Source of the DNA: Datnioides undecimradiatus
Lineage: Eukaryota > Chordata > Actinopteri > Lobotiformes > Datnioididae
DNA length: 64,000 bases
Reading direction: 5' to 3'
NCBI GenBank assembly: GCA_008933995.1
Contig: WARS01003150.1
Location: 62,001 to 126,000 of the forward strand
In this document: positions 36,715 through 50,000 of the stretch, one piece after another
How the letters are laid out: each line of letters opens with the position of its first letter
Position numbering within the stretch: position 1 is the first letter of the stretch
Notes under the pieces: generated by a model
Seen by the model: only the letters and a program-made list of their open reading frames with translations
What the model was told of the DNA's origin: nothing
The model's database searches: none
Made by a program: the position numbers and the translations under genes

Positions 36715-39700
36715 TCAGAGCTCTTCTTTCTGGTTTATTTTCCCGGGCTTGTCCATGCCAAAGAAGGAGGATGGAAGGCCGTGGACGTCCCGCTCTCTCT
36801 TCACAAAGGCAGAAAAGGACGAGACGCAGTTGCCAATGAAGTGGTCAGCTCGACCTAAGATGTACAGGTCCATTTGGGCCGAGTCTGGCTGAAGACTCAC
36901 CACTTTCACCTAAAAGCCAATACGACAGAGATAAATAAACAGATGTTTGTGGAAAAAGTTAGTGAGTAAAGCTGCCTGAGACAAACCAGCTGAAACAGCA
37001 ATACCAATAATTCACAGCTGGTACAACTGTAGGTATGTAGGTCACAGTTTCCATTTCCATACAGTGGCGCTGTCCTGTCCTGAGCTGCGTCTGTCCCATA
37101 TACTGTCAAGTCCATCATCTCTGACATGGTTCAGGTTAGTCAACATGCCACAATGACACAAGCTCTGATGAGAATAACTCACATCAATCAGTGACTCTAA
37201 GGCCATTAATATTCCTGGATAATTAGTTATCCCTAATATCAAATTACATGAACAGTATATGTGAAGGGCTAAAAGACTTTGACTCTTGAGGGTTTACAGT
37301 TAATGTGTGTAAACCACGGAAAGACTTTGCTAATTGTGACGAAAAAGCTTTTCCAACTTGGGCAGTGACATGTGGCAAGGCAGTGCAGACACTAAATGTG
37401 TTTACACACCCACCTTGCCCTTGAAGAGCTTTTCAATTTCCCTACTGTGGGATTCTGAGTCGGTGGCGATGTAGACGGAGCGGGCGGAGGTCTTCTTCAC
37501 CCACAGCTTGACCGCCCTGCGGATCTCTGCTAGGTCGGGGAGGCACATGGTCATGGTGAGGGGCAGAGCTGTCTGGCGGCTGTAGCCGACACACTGAGGG
37601 GAGGCCATGAAGTGAGGCCCTGCATCGCCGCTCTTCAGCATTTTGCAGGCATTTTGCTGGAAGACAGGATTAAAAAAGAATAAATAGGTGATGACAGCGA
37701 TGGCAGCAACCCTGCACTACACTGTACATCCTACAGACTGTAAAGGTGCACATGTGACCTGACTGATTAATGTTACTTCAAGGATATTCTGTAGTTTTCT
37801 TATTATCGGCTTTACAGATGTGAACTGAGTGACAGGGCTGATTTTGTTTCCTGGTAAAAGTAACTATGACAGCTATGACATCTATGTGTGTGCGAACAGT
37901 TATGTGATTGTATGTGATGCATATAATCGGATGAGACAGTAAAGAAACAGTACGGTACAAGTTTATAATGTTTTGGAGCGTCTCACCCAGTCAATGCCGA
38001 TCCTCAAGTGAATGCTAACATACGGTCTGGTCAGCAGGGTAGCAATGTGCTCTTCGCCCTCCTTTACCATCTTGTCTGACCACACCACGTAGCGCTGCAG
38101 GCCGACATGCTCCTCTGTGACTGGGAACTGTGCAGGAGCCCCGGGCAGTGCCAGGACAGGGTGCTCAGAGGGAGGGAACCTATTCCAAACGGGAAGCATG
38201 AGGAGAGTCAACTTCAGATGAGTCATTAGGTTTGTCAGCTTGCTCATGTTCGATCCATCTACAGTGTCCGTGCTCAGACATATACTCACTTCTTCATCCA
38301 CTGAGGTTGGTGGTAGGCACTGAAGGAAATACCACTAAACAAAACGGATTTGTCAAATTCCACACCGACGTAGTCCCAGAACGGACCAAATGGATTCCCA
38401 TCCTGGAAATAAATCCGGTTAATGTAAGAGCAATGAAACAGTGACAGAAATGCAGTTCACAGTTAATGCCCTATTGGCCACCAGGGGGCAGCAGTTCAAC
38501 ATCACCCTTCTCACTTGTTCATCGTCCCAGCTGATGTCATTTTATGTTTGTTTACTAACTTGTTATGTCTGATATTCAGGGAAGAGCAATGGCAGAGTAG
38601 TGGAATACCTGACAGCATCATCAAATCATAGTTTGCTGTGGCCTGTAAACTAAATATTCACTCCACTGGACTCTCACCTTCATTGGGCAGGATTTCTTGT
38701 CTGCACTCCGCTGTGCAGCAGTCTCAAAGCAGTAAGCATTCCTCTGTCTGGAGAGCCAGTATTTTGGAGCCAGCTTTGCCATGAAGTCCTCCAGGCTTAC
38801 CACTCGGTGGTAGGCAGACAAGGCCTCCAGCTTGAAGAACTCACTGTAGGGAACATGGACCTAAACAACAAAACAGAAAAGTCCAAATCCTGATCTGCAA
38901 CCTGTTGCACTTGCACTACATTGCTCGCTGCTGCCAAAACATCTGAAGCCAGCCCACGAGATTTATCCATTAAGAAGAATCTAGAAAAGCTTTTCCTGTT
39001 ATTACCGCTCAACACATCAGCTGTGACAAATGTCTCCTGATGATGCGAACCCAGATAACTTAAGTGATGCCAGTGTCAGAAGCTGCAATAACATGGAACA
39101 GGAAGCTGATCCTGGTCGCTGTCATCACTTTGAGTGCCTTCTTTCATACATTTTAAATGAGGTGCAATCATACAATTCTGCATACAATTCTTCTCTCAAT
39201 CGGCACTCCCCGTGTGCTCTACTCGCCAACTTTGGCAACAGTGACTTCTTCCTTTGCTCAGAAATGAAATTCAAGTTGAAGCACATGGAGGAGGTCCAGA
39301 GAACATCTAACGCACATTACAGGTTACATGACAGACACCCAAGGAGTGATCTGAGCATGCAGGAGCATTGGAATTAGCTTCACACTGCAAAGGAAAGTTA
39401 CTTTGAAGGGGACGGGACCCACATTTAGAGCAAATATATATTAGCAGTCATGCAGCATTTTGATTACATCTATATGCTCATTGTAAATCAGTTAACCCTC
39501 TTTGGATCCCGCTGTACAGCTTGTAAAACATCACTATCTATTTTTATTATGGTATTAAATTTATTCTGTCACCCTTAGGGAGAGGTCAGAACAATCCATC
39601 CATCCACATTGTAAATAATCACACTTGTGCTCATACCTCCCTGACTGTACTCACATTGGTGTAAGGGTGCGTGCTGTGACGGTACACTATCCAGGGAGGT

Positions 39701-40347
39701 ACCGCCAGGGTTCGGTTCAACATCTTTGCAAAGGCCAGAGATCCCAGGAAGTGGTCTGCCTGGTTTCCAAAGCGACCTGGACAACAGAGGGCACGTTACA
39801 CGCTCGTGCCTGCATGCTTTGGACACACAGCGGTGAGAGCTGAGGGTTACAGCACTTAACGTAACGTTAGTGTCAGGTCGCTTTGTCCTGAGCTTCACTG
39901 AGTTAGCTAACGAGCTAAAGAGCTAACTCATTGTGTCGACTAGCGGTTAGAGTTCTAATGTTTTCCAAACTGAGGTGTTGATGCCTTCCTTTTCTATTGT
40001 GGTTGAAAACACTATGTCTGCCTGAAGAAGGGCCATTAGCAGAGTTCAGCACGCCTGGCTTCATATTCAGACAATCTGAGCCCATGTCGACGTGAAAGTA
40101 AACTTATGAATGGGTGAAGTTTGGGTAGTTTGGCTAAGTTAGCTCTGCCGTTTGTCTTCAATAGACTGCAAATATACAGCGAGATATCAGCCACGAACAA
40201 TGCGTTACCCATGCACGGACAGTACAACACGTAGCCGTTCTCATCCCACTTCAAGTCCTCGGCAAAAGTCCGACAGGTTTGGAGCAGAAGTGATGACAGT
40301 AAACATGTCACTACCGTGGCACGGTACGCCTGTTGGTTAACCGCCAT
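36715..40347 (-). CDS. pofut1: GDP-fucose protein O-fucosyltransferase 1
   Basis: ER enzyme that adds O-linked fucose from GDP-fucose to Ser/Thr of EGF repeats, including Notch. Minus-strand exons: 40347-40209, 39776-39655, 38860-38678, 38402-38290, 38179-37987, 37656-37414 and 36909-36715 (TGA). All phases join, giving 395 residues (human 388). Residues 1-30 form a signal peptide with a hydrophobic core ([14 protein letters not shown]). Family blocks follow in order: [105 protein letters not shown] and [20 protein letters not shown]. The HLRIG arginine near residue 245 matches the catalytic GDP-fucose-binding arginine of the family (human R240). The protein ends KEEL, a KDEL-like ER-retention signal where human has RDEF. 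It lies in tandem upstream of kif3b, as in human. Confidence 0.97.
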
Positions 40348-40560
40348 TGTGATTCATGTCGTATCCCAGAATGCACCGCCTTCGCCAACGCTTCTTCTTC
40401 TTCTCTGAGTTTATTGAAAGTCTCAACGCACACTAAAAGCGGCTGCCTCCTCCGTCTGCACCGGAGGCACGTGAGTGTGGCACGCGCAGGGTCAAAGTAT
40501 TGAATATTGTAATGCTGAGCGTTTCCACTTCCTCTTACGGGCACGAATCCAAGTAAGTCA
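40348..40560 (-). promoter_or_regulatory. pofut1: pofut1 promoter with ZNF143/SBS-type element
   Basis: Plus-strand 40364-40379 reads TCCCAGAATGCACCGC, a full match to the core of the ZNF143/STAF (SBS) consensus TCCCAGMATGCMYYRC. It is 17 bp upstream of the pofut1 ATG. Such sites mark CpG promoters, often bidirectional ones. The surrounding sequence is CpG-rich (GCACGTGAGTGTGGCACGCG near 40470). In human, PLAGL2 diverges from POFUT1; no plagl2 coding sequence is seen here. Confidence 0.55.
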
Positions 40561-42755
40561 CACTATTTGAAGCCCGAAGTGTGAAACTGCACATGAGCTA
40601 AAGGCATCATTTCCTTAAGACACGGCTAAGCATGAAAAGTTGTCAGAACTGTCTTTGAAGACCCTGAAAAGTTGGTTTCGATTCACAAGTATTCCTTGGC
40701 AACACGAAACATCATACGCTAAATATTAACATTATTAAATAAAATGTATTAGGAATTAAACACTCAAAACTCGACCGCGTGGCTCTGGTGTGATCAGCTT
40801 GGATTGAAACTGGTCCGGCAACAAAAACACAACCTGTGAATCAGCCTGAATCGCAATTTAGTTTCATTTTATGTGTTATATTATCTATAAACGGCCACCA
40901 GGGCAAACAGCACAACAACACCTATATGAATTACTGAACAAATCTGAGACGTTGTTCATCTGTCTGGGACCAAGCATCCCCACAACATCCCATACTGATT
41001 TAAGTATAGTTAAATTCTGATTGGCGCACGGAGATGTGTGACATCACCTTTTTCTCCCACTGTGCCCCGCCCACTTTAAAAGCAGCCAGAGCTGAGACAA
41101 AAACACAGAAATCTCACGGCTGAAATGACCAAAACTCTGAAAACTAAAACTTCGGCTGACTAACTTTGGCTCCAAAGTCTGTGCTCCTGTGTGTTACACC
41201 ATTGCTTACAGTAAGAAGCTGAGTGAGAAAGCAGATTAGCTCAGTTAGCTTGTTATGAGCTAACTGAGAAAACAGAGTTACAGGGCCTTGCACTTTCTGA
41301 CTATCTCTGTTGTAGCTAAAAAACCAGAAATAAAGCAGCTGAAATAACCATCCAGTACTGTGATATCATGCAAACATTGCAGCACATGTATCTCCACCAC
41401 AGAGTAATGCTACATCAGATATGTGAACAATTAAAAATGCACTACAGTCTGGTCCCGACAGTCTAATACAATCCCGAGAGCGCTTTGTGAGTAATTTTAT
41501 GATTTTGTGGATGAAGTACAACAAGTTTCAGCCTGAACTGAGACATGAAGGCAGGTTCTCGTAGCTCAAAATGAGGATGTGATAGCAAATGTCAGTTTCT
41601 TTTTTCCTGACATAAAGTGTGAAATTATTTTCTGCAGCAGGACTGAAGATAAACGCTTCTTTCCCTCGTTAAGCCGTTAATGTTCCTGACAAAGGCAAAT
41701 ACTGAACGCATTGGTGCCAAGCTCAAAGTGTGGAAAACGTGCCCAAACGTTGGTTGAAAGGATTATTTGAATCTGATGTTACATGAACAACATTAAGAAT
41801 AAAGTAAGACACGTAATCACTGATTTAGCAGATATCTTGCAGCACGGTCTCCTTGTTCTCTTCTGATCATTCCCATTGACTGACAAACGAAGCGGCAACG
41901 CAAAGTTCGCATTGCAGAGAAAAACCGAGATTGCACGAAACCTTCCTGCTCTGCCTCGGATTCCCTGGTGGAAATCAGATGGAGCCAATTAGCGCTATGT
42001 CCAATGATAACGACTCAGATGAAACGAGGAGCAGCGTTCCCAGAGCTCTGTCGTTGGAGGTTCTTCATTAGATATTCACATGTGCGCTCAACATGCCCGA
42101 AACCCAGCATGGCAACATGTGGTCTGGGTGCGGCCTCGAACCTTTGTTTCTCTCTGTTCAATCTGCGGATCCTCTGCCAGCCTGCCTTGTTCGACTCAAT
42201 CGACTGATAATTGCTTAAATATGCCACGCTGAGGACATCATTATCTACTGTTCAGAGGCTGAGTGACGCAGCCGATACGATCTGCATACGATTTGTTGCT
42301 CATTATTGCTCCGGCTAAATGTCTGCAATTCAAGATGATAATAGATTACTGTCAAATAACAAACAACATGTGGCCAAAACACCAAGAAAATAAATAAAGT
42401 CTATAATAAGGGAAGTATTTTTTCTTTCTTCAGCCAGAATCCATGTCTTTTTTCCACAATCAGCAGTGTGAGGTGTTTTCAACCCAGGCCTTTGCTCCGA
42501 AGGACCCTTAATCCTTCCACATCCTCCGGCTCAGCCAACCCAGCCTAACGAATTCTCTCTTTCTATTCAATCACTCTCGTTTTTCTTCTCTCTGATGCTC
42601 GACAGCTGGCTGCTTCTTTCCCTCTTTTCCTGTGTCGTTTTCTCTGTGTCTGCTCCTCCCCCATCCCTTGAACACACACTGTTTTTCATTGTTAGAGATG
42701 ACAGCAACGATAACAATGCAAAGAACCGCAACTCACAGCCCGGAGTCTGAGAAAA

Positions 42756-42800
<45 letters not shown>

Positions 42801-43554
42801 CTTCCTTCAGGTGAAGCAGCGATATGGATCACAACAGCCGGATGAAACATAAAAATGTTCGCTCGACATAATTCTTAGCATCTGTACTAACATTTATGGT
42901 ATATATGGAGCTTAGTCTTGCAACTGCTGTCTCCATAGTAATCAATAAATGCTAAAGTTGTTAGTATGCAGATACATAGAATGAGACAGTACATTTAGTT
43001 TAGTTTGGTGTGCATCTCTGATTCACTATCCTGTGCTCGAACAATTTCATTTCCCCTTTTCTTGAATCTATAAGTTCCTCCGACACACAGCGCCTTACTT
43101 TGAGACGCTGCAGAGGAAGGAGGTGCTGTTTGCCTTTCATATACTGTATGTCAGTCCAGCTCGCCCCCTCCCTTCGTCCCTCTCTGTCCTAACCTCTGCC
43201 GCTTTCTTAACTTTCTTAACTTGCCGCTGATGCAGAATAACAGGCCCAACACGCCGCCTGCGTCCTTTCAGGGGTGGGGAAATAAGGTAGTCAACCTCAA
43301 ACAGCCCCCCCTCGTTGACCTTTCTGTGTTGTTACTGACAACCCTGGCTTCCAATTCAGCTGCAGGCTGCGACGCGCATGTGTGCCGTTGCTTCCCCACG
43401 TCCAGCATGCAAAGAGCTAACACATTTACAACCAAGTTAATGCTGAGTCCACCCACAGCACAGCTTTCCCACCAAACAGCAACAGTTGTCCTGTACGCGG
43501 TAAAAACGCAGAAAACAGAACTTATTTAGGGCTGACATGTTAAGAAAACTGCCA
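40561..43554. other. Non-coding region right of pofut1
   Basis: About 3 kb with no splice-bounded coding frame I recognise. It holds a pure (AG)n microsatellite at 42759-42799. The remainder is unassigned unique-looking sequence. Confidence 0.55.
42759..42799. repeat. (AG)n microsatellite
   Basis: Pure AG run of about 41 bp. Confidence 0.97.
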
Positions 43555-45180
43555 GTCAATAAGCCTGTTTTTAATTTTTTAATTTCATTCAGCTAGTTTA
43601 CTCCTTTTTTTTTTTGCTTTGAGGTGATAGGAAAGCTTTTTTGATGGTGATAGGAAAGCTCAAAACTCCAGATGCCTGTTTTTAGTTTCAGTTTTCCTCT
43701 CAGCGAGGACCCCGGTCTGGCAGTGAAGTGTCAAAGCAATATGGGAGACAATCAATCATCACATAAAAGCAGCAAAACAGTGACAGAGCTCATTTGGGCT
43801 GTAAGGATTTATTTAGATGAATAAACCTGGTCACAGCTGACACTTCTCTTACAGATGTGGATGAAGTGAATCTGATATAAAAGTAGCTGTGAAAATTCAT
43901 TTTCACCAGCTAATGTTTTTACTTTTAGATTACCTCCCAGCAAAGATCGAACTGGTTGCAGGGAGAGATGTAGATAAAACTGAGTCTGTGATCCTTGACA
44001 AATCCTCAATCCTGTCTGTTTTAATTTAAAATGTTCCTCTCTGCTTCTTCTTTGGCAGCGCGGTGCATTTATAACAATATAATCTATATAAAATCTAATA
44101 TAAAATTAACCAAAAAATTAAATAAAGTGGATTTTGGCTCTGAATATTATTTACATTTAGAGTTTTTCAAAACTAACAAAACACTGTTGACTTAATGCCT
44201 ATTTTTATTTTCTCTCCCAGCCTGAATCCGTTGTTTGGCAGCTGTGCTTCAGTGGCACAAAACACACTGAATCATCATAAACTTAAAAAGAACAGATAGG
44301 TAACAAACTCATTTTGGATTTAGAGATGTTAAGAAACTATTTCAAAGCTCAAGAGGCCATCTTTTTGGTTTCCCTCTCAGCTTCAGTCACAGTTTGGCCA
44401 GAACTAACCAAACCCCACTTACAAAATGCCTGTTTTTACTTTTATAAACTGGACAGTTCAGTTTGCCTCAGTAATGTGGAACAAAATGAATGCAGCATTA
44501 AAATCACAAACAACTAACTCATTTTGTTATGTACAAATGAATTTAAATTGATGACAAAATGCCCGTTTTGTTTTCAGGTCACCTCTCAGCGACGATCCCC
44601 TTTCTCTGCTGTGCGTCTTAGTGATGTAAACTATTGGTGAAATGCTCCTCTCAGAAAAAAACTAAACAAAACCAAAAGAGATGAAAATCAAATAAAAAAT
44701 CATTTTGGTGCTTCAGATTTATTTATATTTAAAGTTCTTTAAAAACAGCCAAACTGTGTCGACCTAAGGCCTGTTATTATTTACTCACTCATTATTTACT
44801 GAAACGAAAACATGTTGAATCAACATAAAAAGAACAAATCATCAGGAAACAAACTCATTTGGCTGAGGAGACAAGAAAAAGAACTAAAACTAATAAAACT
44901 TCACAGACAAAATGATTTCATTTACTTTTATTCCTCCTCTCACCTTCCTGTGGCTTGCCTTAATAAAAACTCAATATAATATAAAATTAAGACATCTTAT
45001 TTTAGCTATAGGAATTTATTTAAATTGATTATTTATTTTAAAACTATCTAAAGCTAATAAAAGTAGGTTGAAACTATCATTCTGGACCGCTCATGCCAAA
45101 GTGACATAGATTAAAAATAAAATTAAATTAAAATAATAAAACTTTGTTAATAAAATGTTTGCTGTAACGTCTGAGCTTTG
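43555..45180. repeat. Degenerate tandem array, unit about 150-280 bp, roughly 7-8 copies
   Basis: Three motif blocks recur in the same order along 1.6 kb. Block A, like ACTCATTTTGG then GATTTATTTA, is near 43788, 44125, 44306, 44517, 44700, 44857 and 44995. Block B, like AAAACTAACAAAAC, follows in several copies. Block C, like AATGCCTGTTTTTA then TCTCAGC, is near 43564, 43672, 43912, 44196, 44429, 44564, 44771 and 44925. The copies are diverged by substitutions and indels and the spacing is uneven. No coding frame runs through them. Confidence 0.65.
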
Positions 45181-48100
45181 CCCTCAGCTGGGATCCCCCT
45201 GTGGCAGCCCTCATGACGCTGATGTGAGGCTGGACAGCACACCCCGAGTTCCACCCATCCACCTTATCAACCTGCCACAGAGCGCGCCGACCGTCTGTCT
45301 GCGACCTGATACCCCCGGCTCATCACGGAGAAGCCAGTCCCAGCTGAGATAGACCTCCACACCTTCTGCTGCAATGCTCACGCAGCAGATGCTCCGTGGT
45401 TACATCACACAGGACGCACAGGATGTGACCGTGAGCTATCTTTCAGTGCAAAACGACCGTGCGCTGCATCACTTTGCAGATATCTGCATGTTGTGTAACA
45501 CGTGTGTTTTGAGCATTGATGACATTTGGGTGTGAGAGGTGTATTTTGCTCAAACCTATGAACTTGTCTCTCATCAGTGCTACAGGATATTAACGGCTGA
45601 CTTATGCCTTAATATTACAAAAAAACATTTAAAAACTGTAAAAATGATCATGTAAAGGCTGGAACCTTTGTGCTTTCAGTCCATGAAGCAGCCAGGATAC
45701 ATGCAGTCTCGCCCGGAGACCGAGGCTCATTAAAGCGCACTAGAATAACAACTCCTATTTTTACACAACTGTAATTAAAGAAACTCTGCCCAAACAAACA
45801 CAGAGTGACAAAGTCCTGGACGTCCACAGCAGGCGTCGGCACCACGTCTGCGCGACTGGAAGAGATGGCGGTGGTGTCCCCCACAACCTCACCCCCCCCA
45901 CCCAACCTCTCTAAGCTGTTTATCGCCATCTCCGCTAATGTAAACCACCCATCTGCTTTAAACAAAACACATAAAAAAAACACACACATAGTCATTTCCC
46001 ACCACGCCAGAGCATGAAAGTAGGGGATCGCTGGGTATTCTGGTGGCAGCGAAATACACTCCAGATGTGGACAAATTGTCCCTCTTACTAATTGCTATTG
46101 TGTTCCCTGATGCTGATGCTGGATCTCCTAGATTTGGGCTGGACATGGGGAGTCTGATCAGTGCATGTGTGCGCGCTGGTCTGGTATCTAACAGCCGATA
46201 GAGGAGCTGTGAAGTTAAGAGTGTCAAAGGAACGGGAGGTGGACGGGGATGATGACAGTGGAGGAGCAGACGAGGGTCTGACTACTGTTATATAGCTGCC
46301 ATAAACGGACACAGATGGTTCTACTCAGGGCCTGATGAAGGCTTTATTTAAGGCAGCCCATCGCTTTCTTCTGTCGTGTCATCATAGTTTGTGAGAGGCT
46401 GCCTCATCCCTTACAGTGCATCTAATCAGGACTGATTAGGTGTGTGGTAGCCAGAGGAAGGGGGAGGTGGCTGCTCTGCACGCTGGCCCTGCTGATGTGC
46501 TTACTGGGCGGTTTGAGAGAGGGAGATGAGATGTGAGAGGATTTCCTCGACTGGAGACAGGAGAGAGACAGACAGACAGACAGACAGGGAATCAGAGGAA
46601 GTCAGTGCCACAGCATGATGTGGCATTTCATTCACGATAGTTAAAAATCACTCCGCAGCTCTAAATAACAGACCACCACGCAACTGCAATCAACCTGACT
46701 GCGGTCGCCGTGACCACACTGCAATCCAAATAAACAAACAACAGCATAATGAGAGAAGCCTCCCCTCTTCGTGCTGGGAAGCGGCTTCACCTCATCCATC
46801 ATCAGCCTCCCGTCTCCCCTGCCGTCCATTCCCCGTTCCGCTCTCTGTTTGCATTTGCAGCATCCTCACGTGAGCACGCAGGAGCAGGTCGGCAGCAGCT
46901 GATCCGCAGAGCGTGGAGCGAGGATTTCCCAGGAAAAAAGGACATTTTTGACATTCTTGACATTGCACCAAAACGTTCTGATGACAAGAGGTTATTTATA
47001 GAGCCATGTCGGGCTGTAACACACAAAACCGTTGAAGATGCTGCGCTCACAGCATTTCTGTTTTTAGTTTCTTATAATATTCCCTGTGCCGCCTCCAAGT
47101 GACGTTACCTCCTGAACTGTGCGATGGTTTACTGTGGAAAAAACGTATAAAACTCTTTATCAAAGTGCAACAGATGGTTTCCTTCACCTTTCTCTGTTGA
47201 CACTCTAAATGTGTGTGTTGTAAGATCCAAAACAATGCCTTCACAGCTGGTTTAAGAGTTTAAATATATTTCATTTTCAGATACAACTTTAAGATAAATT
47301 AAGTGTAACTGTGTTTAATATGTGGAGTGAAGACCAGCGGTCATTTTAAAACACATTGCAGTGAAATAATTCTGTCTGATCAGGTGTTTGACAGCCTTAG
47401 ACCCGTGAACTTCACAGACATGTATTTAAATGTTTAATGATTATTATAATTTTAAAATAGCTGCATATTGAAATCATTTCTACATTCACCCCCTGTCTGT
47501 AATCTGAGCTGTCTCAGTTTAAATATTTCATGCTTTACAACTCTTTAAGTGTCTGAATAATGAATGAATGCTAAATGATACACGACCTCAGGAATCAGCC
47601 GTTAAGGGTCACTCTAAATACAGCAAATTAGATTTTTTCATCACTTTTTATTCATGAATTATTTTTTAAAAATATTAAACAATTAACTCTAACTCCCCTG
47701 CTTCCTCCCTCTGGGTTAATAATTATAAAAAAATAAATATTTGCTTAAAAAGGAAACTTGACTTTTTAAAGACTAATCCAAAGCTCCACACCATCCTGGT
47801 CCTGGCGTGGGCCTGCTCTGGCTTAGATGCCTCCACGTCTACATGAGGTTTGTTCTCCTCACAGTGACTCTACATTTAAACAGGGCCGTGACTTCGCGTC
47901 ACTCGTGGGTTAAAAACAACGTTCATCCAAAAAAACGACCTGTACCGTCAGTCGCTGGGTCCCGAGTGATGCCTGGTCCTCGCACCCTGAAATGTGCCAG
48001 CGAGCCTGCATCTGTCAGAGCAACAGTCCCCGCCACCGCAGCCCTGCAACAGGTAAACCCATTGTGGTTCGGAAGGCATTTCCCCCCAAACAGCTGGCAT

Positions 48101-49729
48101 TTTCTAACCCGCTCCCCGGTATTGAACACGCCAAAAGGCTTTTGGTGCTTTCATGTACGGTCGGAAAAGTCGCAATTATGAGTTTGCGGCCGCTTAACGC
48201 CCAAAATATGAATGAACACAACAGGAGCGCTGATCTGCGCGGTAGTGTTTTTATTTAGTGCTCAGAAAACAACTGAATCATCATTTTTAATTATGTTTAT
48301 TTAATAATTTAGCTAAAACATCAAGCACAGACACCGCAGCATGACTTTATGACATCATATCATCGACAATCATATTTCTAGTCATTTGTAAAATAAATAA
48401 AAAAATCCACGTTTGTTTTATGAGCCTGTTCTGAGCTGGTAGCTCCTGCGGTGCTGCCATGCACGGCTGAAGTGAAGTCCCTCTGAATGTAGAATGTGAG
48501 CAGACGGGCAGCACTTGAAGGCAGCATTATTGAAGACTCTTGCTCCCCCACCCCCCATACTCACTCTCTCTGCACAAACACATTCACCCTGCGGGTCCGG
48601 TGGGGGTGGTGAGAGGTGGTGGTGGTGGAGGGGGTTAGGGTGATGAGGAAACGAGTTGATGTGCCCTGGAAGTAATTCCTTCACCCCCCCCACCTCCAAC
48701 AACAAAAAAAAACAACAACAAAAAAACATAAGGTGGGAGAAACGGGACCACCACCAGCACCACCGGCAGCCTTTTCCACGTGGGGACCCGGGGCGACCAT
48801 CCGCATTCCTGCTGATGGCCTGAAAACCCCGCGCGCCTTCCTCCTCCACTTGTTGACACTCTATCAGGAAGAAACATAGAAATCCGTGAACCTGCAGGAC
48901 GCGTGATGCGCAAACGCGCTTCCTTTCGCGTGATCAAGACTTTTTTTTAAATGTTACAATTCAAAAACAATTTTGTTTCGGCGCAGTTTTGAAAGAATAT
49001 TTATGTTTAACGTGCACGAGACAAATATTAAAGTTGGACAAATGATTATTTAAAAAAACAACTTTTAATTTCTGTTGATTAAAGTTATATATTTAATTTA
49101 TATGTGCACGCATTTTCTCACGCATTTCCGTTCTTAAAGTTGAGGTTCATTATTAAAATGCATCGATTCCTGTGACGGGAGCACGACGTCACTCAAATGG
49201 AGAAATTAGAAGCTGTAAAATCATAAACAACAAACTGACATTTAATACGGATCATATTCAGCGTTCCTGCGGTGGCGAATGTGAGATGAAAAACAATACA
49301 ACAAACAAACAAATAAATCAATAAATAAAGCTAAACACAAGTCCTGCGAGCTTTTAATAATATTATTTAATATTTAACAGCTGCAGTAAGAATAAAAAGT
49401 TATTAATGACGTCGAAATATTTTAGTTTCTATTAGATAATGCTGTAACAAGCGTTGACAACAGGCGACAATGTAGATTTATTCAAATATAAGATGTTATT
49501 ATGCCATATGTCAGCCCTTGGCTCCGTCACAGGCTGTAGAATTTAATTTAAAAAAATATTTTTTGATTAAAGATAAATGTTTTGACCATAAGCCGAACGT
49601 ACTGGATGCCTAAGCCGCAGGTGTATCAACTGGATCGATGGCTGGGGACTGGGAGGACTGGCTGCAGGCGGCTGTAAGACCAGTAAGCTGTCCCTGGTTA
49701 GAAAAAAAAAAAAAAAAAAAAAGTTTGTG
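45181..49729. other. Non-coding region left of the 49.7-kb promoter
   Basis: No supported gene. It holds scattered short frames, a G-rich stretch at 48598-48640 (GGTGGTGG repeats), AT-rich sequence at 47.3-47.8 and 48.95-49.6 kb, and a poly(A) tract of about 20 bases at 49701-49722. Confidence 0.5.
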
Positions 49730-50000
49730 AAAGTGGCCTGACGTCACACTCCCACAATGCTTACCGCCCCATAACTCCGCTGCAGCCTGAGGGGAGCCAG
49801 ACACACTCTCAGGCCCCGAATATAGAAAAATTATTGAAAAAAAATCGGAAAAAATAATAGAAGCACCAATCGAGGGGAGAAAAGAGCGGGGAGCGGCGGC
49901 GTGGGCTCTCCCACGGTGGGTTTCTGGTCCGGTCCGGGATGGAAGGTTACCGGGGCTCCATGTGAAATTGACTAATGCGGTGCTGGAAACTTTTTGGTGG
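49730..50000 (+). promoter_or_regulatory. Candidate promoter and non-coding first exon of an unseen gene
   Basis: A perfect CRE TGACGTCA lies at 49739-49746, followed by CTCCCACAATGC (ZNF143-like) and a CpG-rich segment (GAGCGGGGAGCGGCGGCG). A donor GGTGG|GTAAAC follows near 49998. The ATG in this segment (49939) opens only an eight-codon frame (MEGYRGSM-stop), so any exon here is 5' UTR. The downstream gene would start on + and continue through long introns beyond 64 kb. plagl2 is a candidate from human synteny, but nothing in the sequence proves it. Confidence 0.4.

Noticed and set aside
42015-42227. Minus-strand frame (MAYLSNYQSIESNKAG...)
   Set aside because: It looked protein-like at first, but no family was recognised and no exon signals flank it in phase.
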